Assembly: GCA_028023455.1 (NCBI GenBank)
Contig: JAQFVV010001030.1
Coordinates: 1-64,000 of the forward strand
Direction of reading: 5' to 3'
Length of the DNA: 64,000 bases
Source of the DNA: Epiperipatus broadwayi
Taxonomy: Eukaryota; Onychophora; Udeonychophora; Euonychophora; Peripatidae
Position numbers and translations under genes: made by a program. The notes under the pieces were generated by a model. That model saw nothing but the letters and a program-made list of their open reading frames with translations. It was not told the DNA's origin and searched no databases. Positions 44,280 through 57,000 of the stretch are shown here, in pieces (the stretch's first letter is position 1; the number at the start of each line of letters is the position of its first letter).

Positions 44280-44350
44280 ATGCCAATAGTGTTTGACTCT
44301 ACAGCAGCCTTCTTCAGAACTTACATCAAGCTGAAGAACATTTTTTTGAC
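44280..44350. mobile_element. Family C fragment
   Basis: 'cagcagccttcttcagaact' and 'aagctgaagaaca' are the paired core of the family C fold-back with most of the arms lost. Confidence 0.55.
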
Positions 44351-44479
44351 AAAATATAATCGGAACGAGATTTGTACAGTTTTTTATACAAAAAAATTGC
44401 ATGAAAACAAGTGTGGAAACAAAGTAATATAGAATTTACATATTTATATTAAACAATATATATATATATTGTAACCGTT

Positions 44480-46640
44480 CGATTGTTGTCCCAAATACAT
44501 AATATCACCAAAACATAAGTGCGCTAAGAATTGTAACCTCGATCACCGATCAATTCCCGCTGCACATTGTCAGCTATTAAGAGCTGTAACCAAAAGCATA
44601 TCATGCCATTTATATTATGCACCAAAGACCACAACCAACATCTGGAGCAACTTACCACAGACCAAACCAATGATATAACATAAACTTTTTATGATTTAAT
44701 TTGATCGCAGCCAGGGTGTACCGCGAAGACCTATCATAGTAGTATGATAAAATACATTAAACAAATTATAAGTATGTAATGTTATTATCTTTCAAACCTT
44801 AATTTGCGATTTTCATTATATGAGACCCGATGGCTGACCATGTACAAGATGGCATAATTTGTGGGACTACATAAGATTATGAAATTTTAAACCATCTATG
44901 TGATTTTTAATACAAATGCTAGTCCAGGTAAAGCTTTGCAATAAACAAACATAAATACTTGGGTTCTTTTTTTTATAGTTTACTATATCACTGAGACTCT
45001 TATTATACTGACAAATGACAATTTTAAAACGTTAAGTAAATATATTCAATCATGTCATTATCTGGTAAATCTGTTTACAGGTTTAATAATCAATTTATAT
45101 TGTATACTAGAATCAACTACGCAAAGCTAAAATGATGAAAAAGGTAAATGGGATTTTATTGTACCTTACACATCATAAACTACCAAAGACGAAAAGCATC
45201 CAAATGTTTTCTCAAAAATATCACTAAACTCTTATATCATGTTGACGATAGTATGTACTTCAATGTATGCTCTATCCAAGGTTTATGATTTCTGATTTTA
45301 CGAATGGCAAATAGCAACGGCACAGTAAGTTTAATTATAAATCAACGTTTATTTACAAATTTATGAATAATAAGTAATTAATTCTAATGTTATAATTAAA
45401 GACATAAATAAACAAATAAAATAAATAAATTATAATTCCATCGACTTTCTTCAATAATATATCATAGGTACAGTTTTTAAAAACCTAATCATACCTTATA
45501 TTTCAATTTGATATAATGAATGTATTGAGGAAATTACACTAAATTCAACATCAACTCATGAAACATCTAATGTCATTTCCAGATTCAATAAATGTATACC
45601 GTAAACTTATAATAATATAATAAATAATATTATATCTGTAGGATTTAGCTATAATGCAATCATTAAATAAAGTGAAAATTTAAACTTACACATTCAGGTA
45701 AATAATAATTAACCAACGGTTAATTCTTATGAGGTAACTTGAATAGAATGTCCTGCTACAATTTAATAATCTAACTTATAAATTATATTTACAAATGGAA
45801 GAAGATGATTTAGCAGAATAACTAAAATACTTTGCCCAACTTATATCTATGAAGTAAAACATATTCCTGAGGATGCATTCATGTACACATAGGAATTAAA
45901 TAACACTAAACGCTTTGTGGATTTATACACCATCATAAAGTAATAAGTATAATTACACAATTCCGCGGATTAACCACCAGCGCAGGAATGAGTGTAAAAT
46001 ACAAAAAAAAAATTGCAATTAAGTAATCTGCGGATTAACCACCGGCACAGATTAATGCCTTTTAACATTATAAAACAACATTACTATTTACTTCACATTA
46101 AAGTGCAAAATCATCCTCCTCAGTTATTCTGACCATTCAAAAAACACTAACACTTTAGCAAATGTGGGTTCTTGCATAATAAAATGTTACGCTAATCAGG
46201 ACAACTAATGTAATAACTTATCTTGCTTAAGATAAAACATATGTAATATAATATAAGTAATATTGGTATAGGGATAGAAATCTGGAAAGACTCATAAAAT
46301 ACCTCATGAAAAATTGATACATCTCATAAATTCATTTAGTACTTTTCAAGCCCTTTCGCAAGTGCTATTCTCTTGAATAAGTATTTTATTCAACCCCTAT
46401 TAATTTAAACTTAATAAAATATAACTTATGAACTTCACATGCATGTCCATATAACGATAAAATTAAAGTAATGCATTATTCATCAGATACATAAAATCTA
46501 ACAGGTGTGTGTGATATAAATTAAATGTATAGCATTTTATAGTCCAATACGTGAATTCTAGCAGGTGTGTATATCACAAATTAAATTGTATAGCATTTTA
46601 TAACTACAAATATGATCCGTGAAATCCATGTACGATGTGT
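44480..46640. repeat. Unclassified moderately complex region with short direct repeats
   Basis: Two short direct duplications stand out. 'gcggattaaccaccagcgca' (about 45963) recurs as 'gcggattaaccaccggcaca' (about 46031). A ~55-base unit with 'caggtgtgt' and 'tgtatagcattttata' occurs at about 46502 and 46561. CpG-containing patches ('accgcgaagacc', 'attcccgctgc') suggest an old element or unique DNA. No frame or family is recognised. Confidence 0.4.
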
Positions 46641-47980
46641 CGAACAATAAATATACGAAGTAATAGCTACAATTATAGTTGAATTCCATACATGTAATTT
46701 TATCCATTTGTATTAGTTATTATAAGCACTATTAGATAAACGATTTTACGTGGCTCCATAAACATGAAACAATTCCAAAACATGACATGCAGAGTTTAAA
46801 TGAAAATGTTTTTTCATAAGTTATTAATTTCTACATTTCTCTATTAAAACTGTTCCAAGTTTATCACATCCATGCTAATATTTATTTATCCACACTTAAA
46901 TCTAGGAATACTAATTATAGCAATTAATTTAATCATTCCAAACTGATGATAAAATTAGAAAATAGCTTTGATTAATTATTTGAAGACTGTTTTTATTATC
47001 CAAATGGTAAACAAATTAACTAGCAAATATATTACTGGCATTGCAAAGTTAAATCAATCAATACTATATTTTTATTAAAATCATAAACGGAAATATTAAA
47101 CTATGTTAATAACTTTAACATTTTACTTTAATTTAAACTTCTTTTTTAAAAAGCAAATTTTCATATTTATAAAACTTCTGTAATTAAAATACTTATTTAA
47201 TTTTTCCAAATTGTAGAATAATAAATATTTTAAAACATACCAAAATCTTGCAATTAATTCTGCTTTTAAACTGGAAAGCTCCGACATATTTCAAATGTAA
47301 TATTGGAAAATTATTATTAGTGATTTGATCCACCTGGTTAGCCGACTTGAACAGACTTTTAAATTTAGCAATTCATCTTATTATTAAATACCACTATGTT
47401 ATTTTTACGTTTATAGAAAACTTTGTGGTAATCCGTTTACTTGTTAACTATTTTAAAATAAGCTTATCATATTTACACCATTTGCCTTTTACCATTTTCT
47501 TTTCTTTCTCTCCCCAAAAGCAACACTATCAAACAATCTTTTTTTTAAATTCATGCTCCTTTCTTTTTTTACATTGAAACGCATACGTAATTACTGTATT
47601 TATTTTTAATAATTAAATTTAGTTGAACAAATGGTTTTTTTTAATTCAATGGAAATAATTTTTAAGACCATTTTAAACAAATAAAAATTAATATTATTTT
47701 TAATAATATTTTACCAAATTTAATGTGTTGTCAAAATTTTTAAAAAGTTAAACATTTTGATATGAATTAGTATATCGGAAGAAGCGTCGTAAATTTATTA
47801 AAATAATATAGACAACAAGTAAGGCAAAATATTACCCATTCCCTCTAATAAATTATTTTGAATATAAGAGAATAATCTGTTCAAAGTGCAAATCAAGCCA
47901 ATCAAATCACCAAAAGAAGACAGAGAAATTTTTATACCAGTTACATCAATTATTATATTTTATACTAAAATATATGGTTA
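46641..47980. other. AT-rich stretch without recognised genes
   Basis: The frame 47347-47577 is AT-driven; nothing is supported. Confidence 0.4.
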
Positions 47981-47981
47981 C

Positions 47982-47983
47982 AA

Positions 47984-48051
<68 letters not shown>
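47982..48051. repeat. (AT)n microsatellite, about 70 bp
   Basis: Nearly pure AT dinucleotide interrupted once by 'ac' at 48001-48002. It abuts the 5' edge of an RTE fragment. Confidence 0.95.
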
Positions 48052-48055
<4 letters not shown>

Positions 48056-48057
48056 CA

Positions 48058-48640
48058 GATGGAAACATAATGGATGAAATTAATCATAGAATTAAACTTG
48101 GTTGGAGTGCTTTTGGTAGAAATAACTTGATACTAAAAACAAATATGCCTATGTGCTTGAAAAGGAAGGTTTTTAATAAATGTGTTTTACCAGTTCTTAC
48201 TTATGGATCTGAGACTTGTACACTTAATAAAAGAGCAATACAGAGGCTTCAGACCACTCAAAGAAGTATGGAGAGATGTTCATGCTGGGAGTAACAAGAA
48301 GAGATCGAAAACATAATATATGGGTAAGAGAAAACATTACTGACCTCATTGAAAAAATTAAAAGACCGAAGTGGAGTTAGGCTGGACATATTGCTAGAAA
48401 AGATGATAATAAATGGACAATTGAAATCTTAAACTGGATTCCAAGAGATTATAAAAGACCCAGAAAAAGACCAACCACATGTGAGATGGATGGATAAAAT
48501 AAGAATGTGTACGGGGCAATGTGGAGAAGAGAAGCTAAAGATAGGAGAAGATGGATTGAACTTGGAAAGACCTTCATACTGCAGTGGATTGATAATGGTT
48601 GTTGTTGTTGTTGATGATGATAGTTGTTTTTGCAAATAAT
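48058..48640 (+). mobile_element. RTE-like LINE fragment, best-preserved copy
   Basis: Codons from about 48069 read 'MDEINHRIKLGWSAFGRNN', 'MPMCLKRKVFNKCVLPVLTY', 'GSETCTLNKRAIQRLQTTQR' and 'SMERC', the characteristic C-terminal region of RTE-type ORF2 proteins, stopping at 48292-48294. Beyond, 'TRRDRK' and 'GHIARKDDNKWTIEILNWIP' continue in shifted frames. The 3' end is a GTT/GAT-type triplet tail (48598-48622). Only the last ~190 residues of a ~1000-residue protein are represented, so it is a 5'-truncated insertion. Confidence 0.88.
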
Positions 48641-48794
48641 GTGTTAAAGCTTCAGAAAATGTTGCAATCAGATGCAAGTAAGAAACTAGAATTAAAGATA
48701 AAGGTTAAAAAGACTAAAGTAATCTGCAATGGATTTCCTCAAAAGAAGAAAATAAAAAGTAATAATGATGAGTTATAAGTTACTACTGATAGAA

Positions 48795-49305
48795 AAATTA
48801 TGGATGAAATTAATCATAGAATTAAATTGGGTTGGATTGATTTTGTAGAAATAATGACATTAAAATGAAGTATGTCTATCTGTTCGAAATGAAAGCTTAA
48901 TGTGTTTTCCCAGTTCTTACTTATGGATCTGTGGCATGGATACTTAACAGAAGAGCAATATAGAGACTTCAGGGTTACACAATGAAGTATGGGGAGATGC
49001 ATGTTATGAGTAACAAGAAGAGATCGAAAAGAAAATACATTGGTGAGAGAACAAACAAGTGTTACTGACATCGTTGAAGAGACTGAAGCAGAGTTGGGTC
49101 AGACATATTACTAAAAGAAATGATAATAGATGAACAATTGAAATCTTAAACTGCATTCCAAGAGATTGTAAAAGACCCAGAAAAGTGTCACAAGTGAGAT
49201 GGATGAATGAAATAAGGGAGTGTGCTTGGATGATGTGGAGAAGAAAGGATAGATATCGGAGAAGATGGATTGAACTTGGAGAGACCTTCATCCTGTGGTA
49301 TTGAT
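48795..49305 (+). mobile_element. RTE-like LINE fragment, second tandem copy
   Basis: It starts 'ttatggatgaaattaatcat' like the copy before it and follows the same order to 'gagaccttcatcctg'. It is more decayed, with several small deletions. Its head-to-tail position suggests nested insertion or local duplication. Confidence 0.82.
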
Positions 49306-49545
49306 AAATGGTGAAATGGTACAGGACTGGACATATTGATAGAAGAGATGATAATAGATGGGCAGCTGATGTTTCAATCTGGATCCCAAGAGATTGTAAA
49401 GATCTAGAATGAGATCACAATATAAGATAGATGAGTAAAATTAGGAAGTTTAATGGTACGTTGGAAAGAAGAAAGCTAGGAATCAGAAAAAATGAATTAG
49501 AAGAGACCATCCTGCAGCGAATCGACAATAGATGAAAACAAAGAT
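49306..49545 (+). mobile_element. RTE-like LINE fragment, third partial copy
   Basis: Repeats the 3'-most part again: 'ggacatattgatagaagaga', 'gggcagctgatgt', 'tggatcccaagagattgtaa' and 'gagaccatcctgcagcgaat'. It joins the previous copy directly. Confidence 0.75.
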
Positions 49546-50300
49546 TTTAATAATAAAGGGATAGACATTGCTATACATTCTAAATATCACTTAGTTGGAG
49601 AAGTAATTTTGTCACAATTTCATCTCTCTATTTGAAGCGCGTCATTCATTACTTTTAAAATAAGTAACAAACAAAAAACGATATATGGCTTTTTTTTTAT
49701 ACTTAAGATATTTCTATTTTTGTTTTAAAAACAAAATAACAGCTTTCGCTCTTTCTCTTTCTTTTAACCTGACAGACTTTCAGAGCAAGTCGCATCTAAT
49801 CCATAGCTAATAAGAACAGTTAAAAATCAATACTGGATTTACAACTGTTCAATTTGGAATTGTTAACATTTAGAAACGTGAAAAGAGAAGTTGAGAAAAC
49901 AATGATTAATTATTCACGTAAAGTTAATCTCAATAGACATAGCACAAACATTATGCCGAACTTAATCAAAAATCATTTACTCGTTTAATGATTTAGTTGT
50001 GTTAATAAAAACTTCAAATATTTATCAAGCATATGTTTGTAAATACATATACATGTATGTGTGAGCGCGCGTGTAAATAATATACGCGCTAGTAAGAGAA
50101 TTTTGAAAAGATGGAAAAAAAATTATAACTCAAAAAAAAAAAAGCTATTAAAAAAAATACATCACTATTAACGTTGATTAGTTTCTTAATAAAAACACTG
50201 TTAATAATCGTGGAGTTCAAATGTGTTTAGAGTAAATTTAAGCATCATATATAAAATAATTCAGACAGAACAATTTTACCAATAGGTGGCAGTTCCGTTT
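49546..50300. other. AT-rich stretch with alternating purine-pyrimidine patch
   Basis: 'tgtgtgagcgcgcgtgt' and 'atacgcgct' at about 50058-50089 form a Z-DNA-prone patch like the one at 19.0 kb. No gene. Confidence 0.45.
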
Positions 50301-50311
50301 GTTTCAGTGAC

Positions 50312-51245
50312 AGAGGTATTAGATTACTTAGAAAAAGTACAAAATGAAGTCGGAAGACAAGCATTAGATGCAGATGTGTGAACAGCAAAGGAGGCAATTC
50401 AAAGAGAAATAGGATGGTCAAGTTTTTATATGAGAGATGCAAAATGAAAATGTTAGGTAGATTGCAGTTTATGGATAATAAAAAGGTAGCCAAAATAGTA
50501 TTTAATTGGGTTACGAGTAAAGAGCAGGCAACAAGATGGGCGAGAAAGATAATGCAGTATACAGAAGATTTGGATCAAGAATTTAAATCAGCATACTTGT
50601 ACAAAAGGTGGGATGAATGTGTTAGGAGGAGTGTTGAGTGTTATAGTGGTAAGGAATGGGATAGAAGAATAGATGCATTAATAAAGAATAGGGAGTTGGA
50701 GAGACGGAGAGCTAGTATAGAGAGTAAAAAGAGTTTAAATATATATAGAAGTAAACGGAACATTGTGTGCGAATTAATTTATGATAATAGCAAGGAAAGT
50801 AGTTTATTGTTTAAAGCTCAAATGGGATCTTTAGCAACAAGGGACTATACACGTAATGGAAAAATGGGGGTGATTTAGTCTGCAAGTTGTGTAAGGAAGG
50901 CATAGAAAATATTAGGCATATGTTAATTCAATGTAAATGCTTGAAAGCAGAAAGGTTACAATTAATGAAGTTATGGAAGAATAAATATGAACAAAGTATT
51001 GTACAGCAAGTGGGTTGTTGGATTTTATGCTGGATTTTAGAAAATATAAGGAGGATTTAGATATGAAGGCCATAGAATTGACAAAGATTATGTTGTGGAA
51101 ATGGGATGGAGAAGATTATGGGAAAACTTAGGGTGGGGAATGGAAAGGGAAGATGAAGTGGCTAACAGGTTTCTCTGGACATAGTTGCTGAGAGATTCCT
51201 GATTCCATACTTGGAGAAGTCAGTACATCACATCACATCACATCA
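50312..51245 (+). mobile_element. Main LINE family, 3' copy (RT thumb to CATCA tail)
   Basis: It aligns with 12317-13218. The 166-codon frame 50378-50878 covers the RT C-terminus ('MKMLGRLQFMDNKKVAKIVF', 'RWDECVRRSVECYSGKEWD') into the region before the knuckle. It retains the ~28 bases missing at 12608, so it documents the ancestral frame. An in-frame TGA (DADV-stop) near 50380 and a frameshift near 50860 kill it. The 3' end is 'tacatcacatcacatcacat'. Confidence 0.9.
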
Positions 51246-51384
51246 GCGGATTCAAATTCTATAGCTGTCATTACATTAGATTCGCTCTTTCAGGAATTTA
51301 ACTCGAGTAGGTGTTATATAAGTTTTACAATTGTTTTATTCAACTTGTGAATTATTTCTAATTCATGATACATGGAAATTGAAA

Positions 51385-51600
51385 GTCAGATATATCTGTT
51401 GAATGAATAATAATTCTGTAGTATAATTTCCACTACATCATTCTCACGGAAGATAGGGAGGGATTGATTTCTATCCACTTTTAAAGAGAGGTGCAATCAT
51501 AAACATATGACCAAAGACATGAAAATGATTTGTGATCCCCAAGATGTACATTTCATGCTAAACCATCACACTCATCAGTAGGCCCAGCTAACAATCTCTA
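51385..51600 (-). mobile_element. Hammerhead repeat, family A2, copy 3
   Basis: The body 'ccactacatcattctcacgg', 'atttctatccacttttaaag', 'ggtgcaatcataaacatatg' lies 3' (minus strand) of a hammerhead, as at 40.8-41.0 kb. Confidence 0.78.
51531..51600 (-). ncRNA. Hammerhead ribozyme, family A2, stem II damaged
   Basis: Minus strand. GAGATTG...GGGCC helix I 5' strand, CTGATGA (51578-51572), GAAA (51554-51551), helix III AUG-UA-CAU and AUC triplet with the cut between 51543 and 51542, helix I 3' strand TTGGGATCACAA. The core is complete and helix III is perfect. Stem II (GTGTGATGGTTTAGCAT) no longer pairs well and A2.1 has a neighbouring change, so activity is unlikely. Confidence 0.72.
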
Positions 51601-51609
51601 ACATATATC

Positions 51610-52228
51610 TTTGTCATTGCTTTTAGTATATATAAAGATAGCTAATTACTACACTTTAACCAATAAGTGTCAAACTTACTGCCCTAACAACTTTAATATA
51701 AATCACTTAATGAAAGTATAATAATAATTTTTATTAGTCATTCATTCGACTAGAAATTATCCACTTTGAATAATCGTTAATCTAATGAATAAGTAATAAA
51801 AATTATTATCCAGTAAATTGTTTACAGAGTCATTTTATACCTCCAATAAATGCGATTTTAAACTCTGTACTATTAGTGCCTTCTTCCAATTAGGTCAATT
51901 CTCTTCCATTACAAGATATCGTGGTTGTAACAGATATAATTGTGGTAAAATTTATTATCATTATAATTAAAGATGGCGCTTGTGTACTGTTGGAAATTCT
52001 TTACAACTTTCATTTTCACTAAGATTAATAACAAAGGCATTATCAATTTTCTGAACTTGATATTTTGACACTTTAGATATACACCCACTATTTCCTTCAG
52101 ACAACACAATTTTATTAAAATAAGTCCTCATTGTTCTCAAGATAACATTGCTTAAAATTTGATGGTTGTTATTTTATTAGATTTGCTTTCTCAGAATAAA
52201 ATTAATCCATTTCTGTAAACTTTAATGT
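51610..52228. other. AT-rich stretch without recognised features
   Basis: Nothing supported. Confidence 0.4.
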
Positions 52229-52229
52229 C

Positions 52230-52350
52230 CGCCATTGTTTTTTTTTCATATGTCAAATGCATCAACCTTGGAAGCTAACCTGGGACAGCTGCTTGGAAGG
52301 CAGCTATGCTAACCACTAGGCCACCAACGCTTGACATATTCGCCATTGTT
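52230..52350 (-). mobile_element. tRNA-derived SINE with target-site duplication
   Basis: The SINE body is on the minus strand at 52240-52340: 'cgttggtggcctagtggtta' head (A box TGGCCTAGTGG), then 'ttgcatttgacatatg' and a poly-A tail (T-run at 52237-52246 on the plus strand). The insertion is flanked by a 10-bp perfect direct repeat, CGCCATTGTT, at 52230-52239 and 52341-52350. This is direct evidence of L1-like/LINE-mediated retrotransposition. Fourth and clearest copy of the family. Confidence 0.92.
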
Positions 52351-53040
52351 ATTTCATCTTTGTCATCATTTCAGAAAAAAACATGAGGATTGATTATAGA
52401 ATGAAATAAGATGTTTAGATTAATAGCAAAATCTGAAAAATTAAACATGTATTATAATGATAAAAAAGTATAGGGTAAAAAAAATATAAATAAGACTTGG
52501 AACAAATAATTTCATTGATTAGATCATATTTGATACAATTAACTAAATAACCTAAATAATAGATGAATGAAGCTTAAATGATTAAATTGATTGGAAGAGA
52601 TCAAGAGGAATCTTTCAAAAGGTAGTTGAAAAGACCAGTGGAAGATATGCAATTAGAGAAGCTAATATGTTTGTAAATTAATTCAATTTTGTGTAACAAA
52701 AATTAGTGTGAAATTTTTAAATTTTAAGAATAGAAGAGACTATGAAAAATACATACCAAAAGACAAGACTGATAAGAGATAAGGAGACAGAGATGTTTGA
52801 AAATGAATTTGAAATTTATAAAACAAATTAAAAATTTACTTTAAAAAAAAAAAAAAAGACCAAGAGGAAGAATCTTCAAAAGATGACTGAAAAAAATAGT
52901 GAAATACGAAATAATAAAGAAAAATATATTTGGAAATAAAGTCAAAATGGACTAAAGAGACCAAAAGGATAACTAGTGGAAGATACAAAGATAAAGTGGT
53001 AGAATTCTTTGGAAAAATATTCAAAATTTATAGAAACAAA
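52351..53040. repeat. A-rich region with diffuse internal repetition
   Basis: Blocks such as 'gatcaagaggaatctttcaa', 'gaccaagaggaagaatcttc' and 'gaccaaaaggataactagtg' recur at intervals of 140-270 bases with 'ggaagata' following. It is a weak, old tandem or RTE-like repeat. No gene. Confidence 0.4.
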
Positions 53041-53041
53041 A

Positions 53042-53816
53042 TTAACCCTTTAACTGCTAATTATATTATTGGTTGTATGAGGTAAAAATCAAATCTTTTA
53101 ATTGGCCAACTCACAAACTGAAGACAAAGCCTATTGTTAAAACATATTCACCTATAATATTAAATTCAACTCAGATACGTTTATAAAAAGTATATTACTA
53201 ATTTTTCAGGTTATGAAAGAGAACGAAAGTTCTTTTAAAAATAAATTTCTATTTATTTATTATAAAATATATTCAATTTTGGCAAATATAAAGCGAATGT
53301 CTAAACAAAAAAGTGCTGACGCAAACGCTTTTTTTCAATTTTACGTTATGGAAAAGTAAAGATTTCTTTTTGCTAAATCTTAAATATTTTTACTAAAATC
53401 TTTAATATTTTTCGAAAATAATTTTGTTTTTTTAGTATATTTTTTAAAAAACTATTTTAATTTCTCATTTTATATTTTTTTAATACTTAAATTACATTCG
53501 AAATGAAAATCTCAGCGTTTTTCTTTATTTTCTTTGATCAGGCGGTTTCTTTGTTCTTTCCAGCCAATCAGAATGTCTTTTTCGGCTGAGAGCCAGCTGA
53601 CAGCCAATCACCGACAAGGTTCTTCTTTGTTTAGTTTTAAATGCGTTTTTTTTTATTTTTTACTTGTAAAATAATTTGGAAGAGGGCACCATCTTACAGA
53701 ACTTTTAAAAACCTAATCAATAACTGTCAAACGAATATTCTACCATTAAAACTAGCAGAATTAGAGTGACGTCAGATTTTGACGAGATGCCTCATAAGAG
53801 GCGGTTAAAGAATTAA
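53042..53816. mobile_element. piggyBac-like MITE with TTAA target duplications
   Basis: TTAA (53042-53045) precedes the terminus CCCTTTAACTGC. At the other end GCGGTTAAAGAA (53801-53812) is followed by TTAA (53813-53816). The termini are inverted (10 of 12 match), and a TTAA target duplication is the signature of the piggyBac superfamily. The ~770-bp interior has no transposase. It holds two CCAAT boxes ('cagccaatcag', 'cagccaatcac') and a perfect CRE (TGACGTCA, 53767-53774). A diverged relative is at 56.28-57.0 kb. Confidence 0.72.
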
Positions 53817-53983
53817 TGCTTAAAACAAATCATATTTAATACACTATTTATAAAAAATAGCTGATCTTTCAAACTCTCATCATATTTACCAATTAAATAT
53901 TTCTTTAAAAAAATCCTTAGTTTAGAACTCAGTATTCCAACTTTCAAAACCAGTTTCAAACTTATTCCCATTCTATAAACTAT

Positions 53984-54362
53984 ATATATTGTAATAACAA
54001 AAAACTAATAAATACAATGGTAAATAGCTATTATCTGCAGAAGAACTTTTGGTTAATTTCTTAACCCTCCTCAACTACCATTAAATTCAAAAAACAAATT
54101 AAAAGCAAATATAATCAATTATATCAATTTATTTTTGTTTAATAAAACTGCTTCCTTAATTTTTCTTTTATTATGATTTTAAGGAAAATTTGGGATTCAT
54201 GGGATTTGAGTTGATGACATTTGCTTTCATTTTGTTTTTGAATTTAATGGCAGTTGAGGAAGGTTAAGGAATTAATCAAAAGCACTTCTGCAGATTGAAA
54301 GATTGTAAATAATAGTTAATTACTGTTATATTTATTAGTTTTTTTGTTATTACAATAGTTTT
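53984..54362. repeat. Palindromic repeat (about 380 bp)
   Basis: The ends 'attgtaataacaaaaaact' and 'agtttttttgttattacaat' pair. The arms (~140 bases) also share 'ctgcagaagaacttttggtt' against 'atcaaaagcacttctgcag' and 'cctcaactaccattaaattc' against 'gaatttaatggcagttgagg'. The central ~90 bases are unpaired. Confidence 0.85.
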
Positions 54363-54369
54363 TTAATTA

Positions 54370-56275
54370 ACAAACATTTTATTTTTATTATATATATATA
54401 TATATTTATGTGTGTGTGAAAAAACGTTTCAATTCTTTTAACTATTCTGTTTTATCTCTATCTGTTTAAAATAATAATATGGTTTCATTTAATGAATAAT
54501 GTTAATTTTTTATGACATTTAAAATAATTAATTTCAACACCTTCTGCCAGTAAAGGACTGTATTTCACAATCTCAAAATGTAGAAAAGTGCATTAGTAAA
54601 AAATAAAATAAAAAATACTGTGACATTTAACCATAAAATATATATAGCTATGGCATACAATCAAAGAAATAAGTTAAAAAGGAAGATAGTATACTATAGA
54701 CTAATTATAATTACCTAAACACCCTCAAATTATTTATTTTATTCAATATAATAATCAAGAATGCCCATTCTTATATGATGACTATAAAAAAGACTTTTTA
54801 AACATTAATTTTTTGAGAACACGATAGAGAAAATGAACATTATTTTGATCTTCAAAAGGTTAACTCATTCATACTGGCACTATGATAGAGGAAACTCAAA
54901 GAAGTATGTTTATGCCGAACATTGAAAGTGCTGTAAATAAACTAAAAATAATGTTTAATCAAACTAGGCAATATATAGAATTAAAATATTTATATACGAA
55001 ATTGTTTTATGGATAAAAAATAGTTTAGCATGGTCATGATTATGATGTAAAATGCCAAAAATGTATTACAAATATTGAAATAGTTTATACTAGTGCTACA
55101 ATGAATATTAATAAAAATAAATAGAAAAAAAAATGAATAGAAAGTAAAGATAGTATACAAATAATTATATCTAGGTAGAATTAAAATTAAATAGAATGAT
55201 TATTCAACCAATAATTTCAATTCTTTATCTTTTCTTCATTCCTACAAATGATAGATTTATTTTTTATTTCAGTATTATTATGCATTGTTATGACCACATA
55301 CACATTTGTGTAAATATGTAAGGGAGTAGTACTTATATATATATATTTCTATAAATACATGAAGTATTTTTACAAAAAAAAAATACTTTCAAGTTAAATA
55401 AATTAAAGTAAAAGATTTCCAATCTTAATTTCACCTATTGACTCTAGGGAAATTAAAAAACATGAGATATTCAAATTGGATTGTTAACAAGTAAAATTCA
55501 TCAAACTCTGATTAGACTGTCCCTCTTAGTTGATTATTTCAAAATTTTCTTTTTTTTTATTATATAAAATATAAACATTTATAATTATTTCATTTATAAT
55601 TAAAGTATGATTAAAACTATAATGAAAATATTTTTTTTTAAAAATAATAATATAATTATTAATAATACATTGAATGACACATTTACATGTATTGTACTGA
55701 ATGTGTGCTCATTCATACATTTACTGAAAAATTAAGAATAAGAAAGTTATTTTATCATCTTTTTCCTTCTTAAATAAATAAGTTCTGACTTTCATCACAA
55801 CTGAATATCTTCTGGATGGTATTCATTTTTTTTCAATAACTTTATTCTCTTATAGAAAAGTAATAGTAGTTGTGTAAAGAAACTAAGATCTCTTTAGTTG
55901 TTTTGATGTTTTTAAATAAATATCAACTTTAAGTATGTTCTAAAATTTTTTAAAACTTTTAGCATTATGCTTAAAAAAAATTTATCATGTGAACATCAAA
56001 TTCAGAAAGGATAGTAAAGAAAGAATAAAATTACACACTTTCAATACTAAAGAAATTCTAAACATGATCATATATGGAACTTCAAGACAGAAAAACCACT
56101 GCTGGCATATTGCAAAATTTATTTACAAATTTTAGTTTTTTTTTTAAAACACAATCACATATGAGGCTCAGAGATAGGGAAATTGCTGGTTGAGTATCAT
56201 AAAGTTATTAAATGTATGAATCTTAAAGTTTTTTTGGTTTATTTGTTTACATTTTTTGGATAGCATATAATGTAG
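54370..56275. other. AT-rich stretch without recognised features
   Basis: Short (TA)n at about 54388-54406 and A/T runs; no gene, RNA or dispersed repeat is supported. Confidence 0.4.
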
Positions 56276-56284
56276 TTGGTAACT

Positions 56285-57000
56285 TTGCTGTACAGATTAA
56301 CCAATTAATAGTTCAAAATACCTATTGGCTGAGTAAATTAAAATTCTAAACTTTTGATTGGTCAATTACAGAATCAGCAGTAAAAATATATTTCTTTTAA
56401 AATCATACTCGGTTTAGTTTCTAAAAAGCAAATTAATAATTTGTCAGATTATTAAAGTAAATGAAAGTTTTTCCAAAAATAAATTTCTATTTATAATTGA
56501 TAAAAATAATCTATAGCAGACAATATAAAATGTACTTTTCTCAACCTATTACAAAATGCAATATATGCCATTGATTTCTTTCTCAATTTACTTTGTGTAA
56601 AAGTAAATAATTTTTTATTAAAATCTGAACTATTCTTCTAAAACAATTGTATTTCCACATATATTTTATTAAAATAATAATAAATATGTAAAAAATAGTC
56701 TAAAACATACATGTTCATTTTGAAAATCAAAACAAAGAATTTAGAACTGTCAAAATGGTGACAAGCACTCTCTTGTGTAGAGAATGAGAAACAACCAATC
56801 AGCACCTGCAAGGCAGAACTTATCTCACTGTTATAACTTTAAATTTAAATATTATTGATTTATTAGTTGTAAAATAATAAAAAGGTAGCAGCATCATAAG
56901 GTACATTTTTCTTGATAAAATAACTAAAATCGGCAAAATAACATGAAAATTAGCACTTTGAGAGTGATTTATGGCCAAACACAAAAATCATTGGTGAACA
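56285..57000. mobile_element. Diverged relative of the 53.0-kb MITE
   Basis: The same order of blocks is visible: 'tgattggtcaatta', 'aaaataaatttctattta', 'caaccaatcagcacctgcaa' (matching 'cagccaatcaccgacaagg'), then 'ttagttgtaaaataat'. The ends are not preserved. Confidence 0.5.

Noticed and set aside
47886-48077. Reading frame of alternating Ile-Tyr
   Set aside because: It is the (AT)n microsatellite read as codons.
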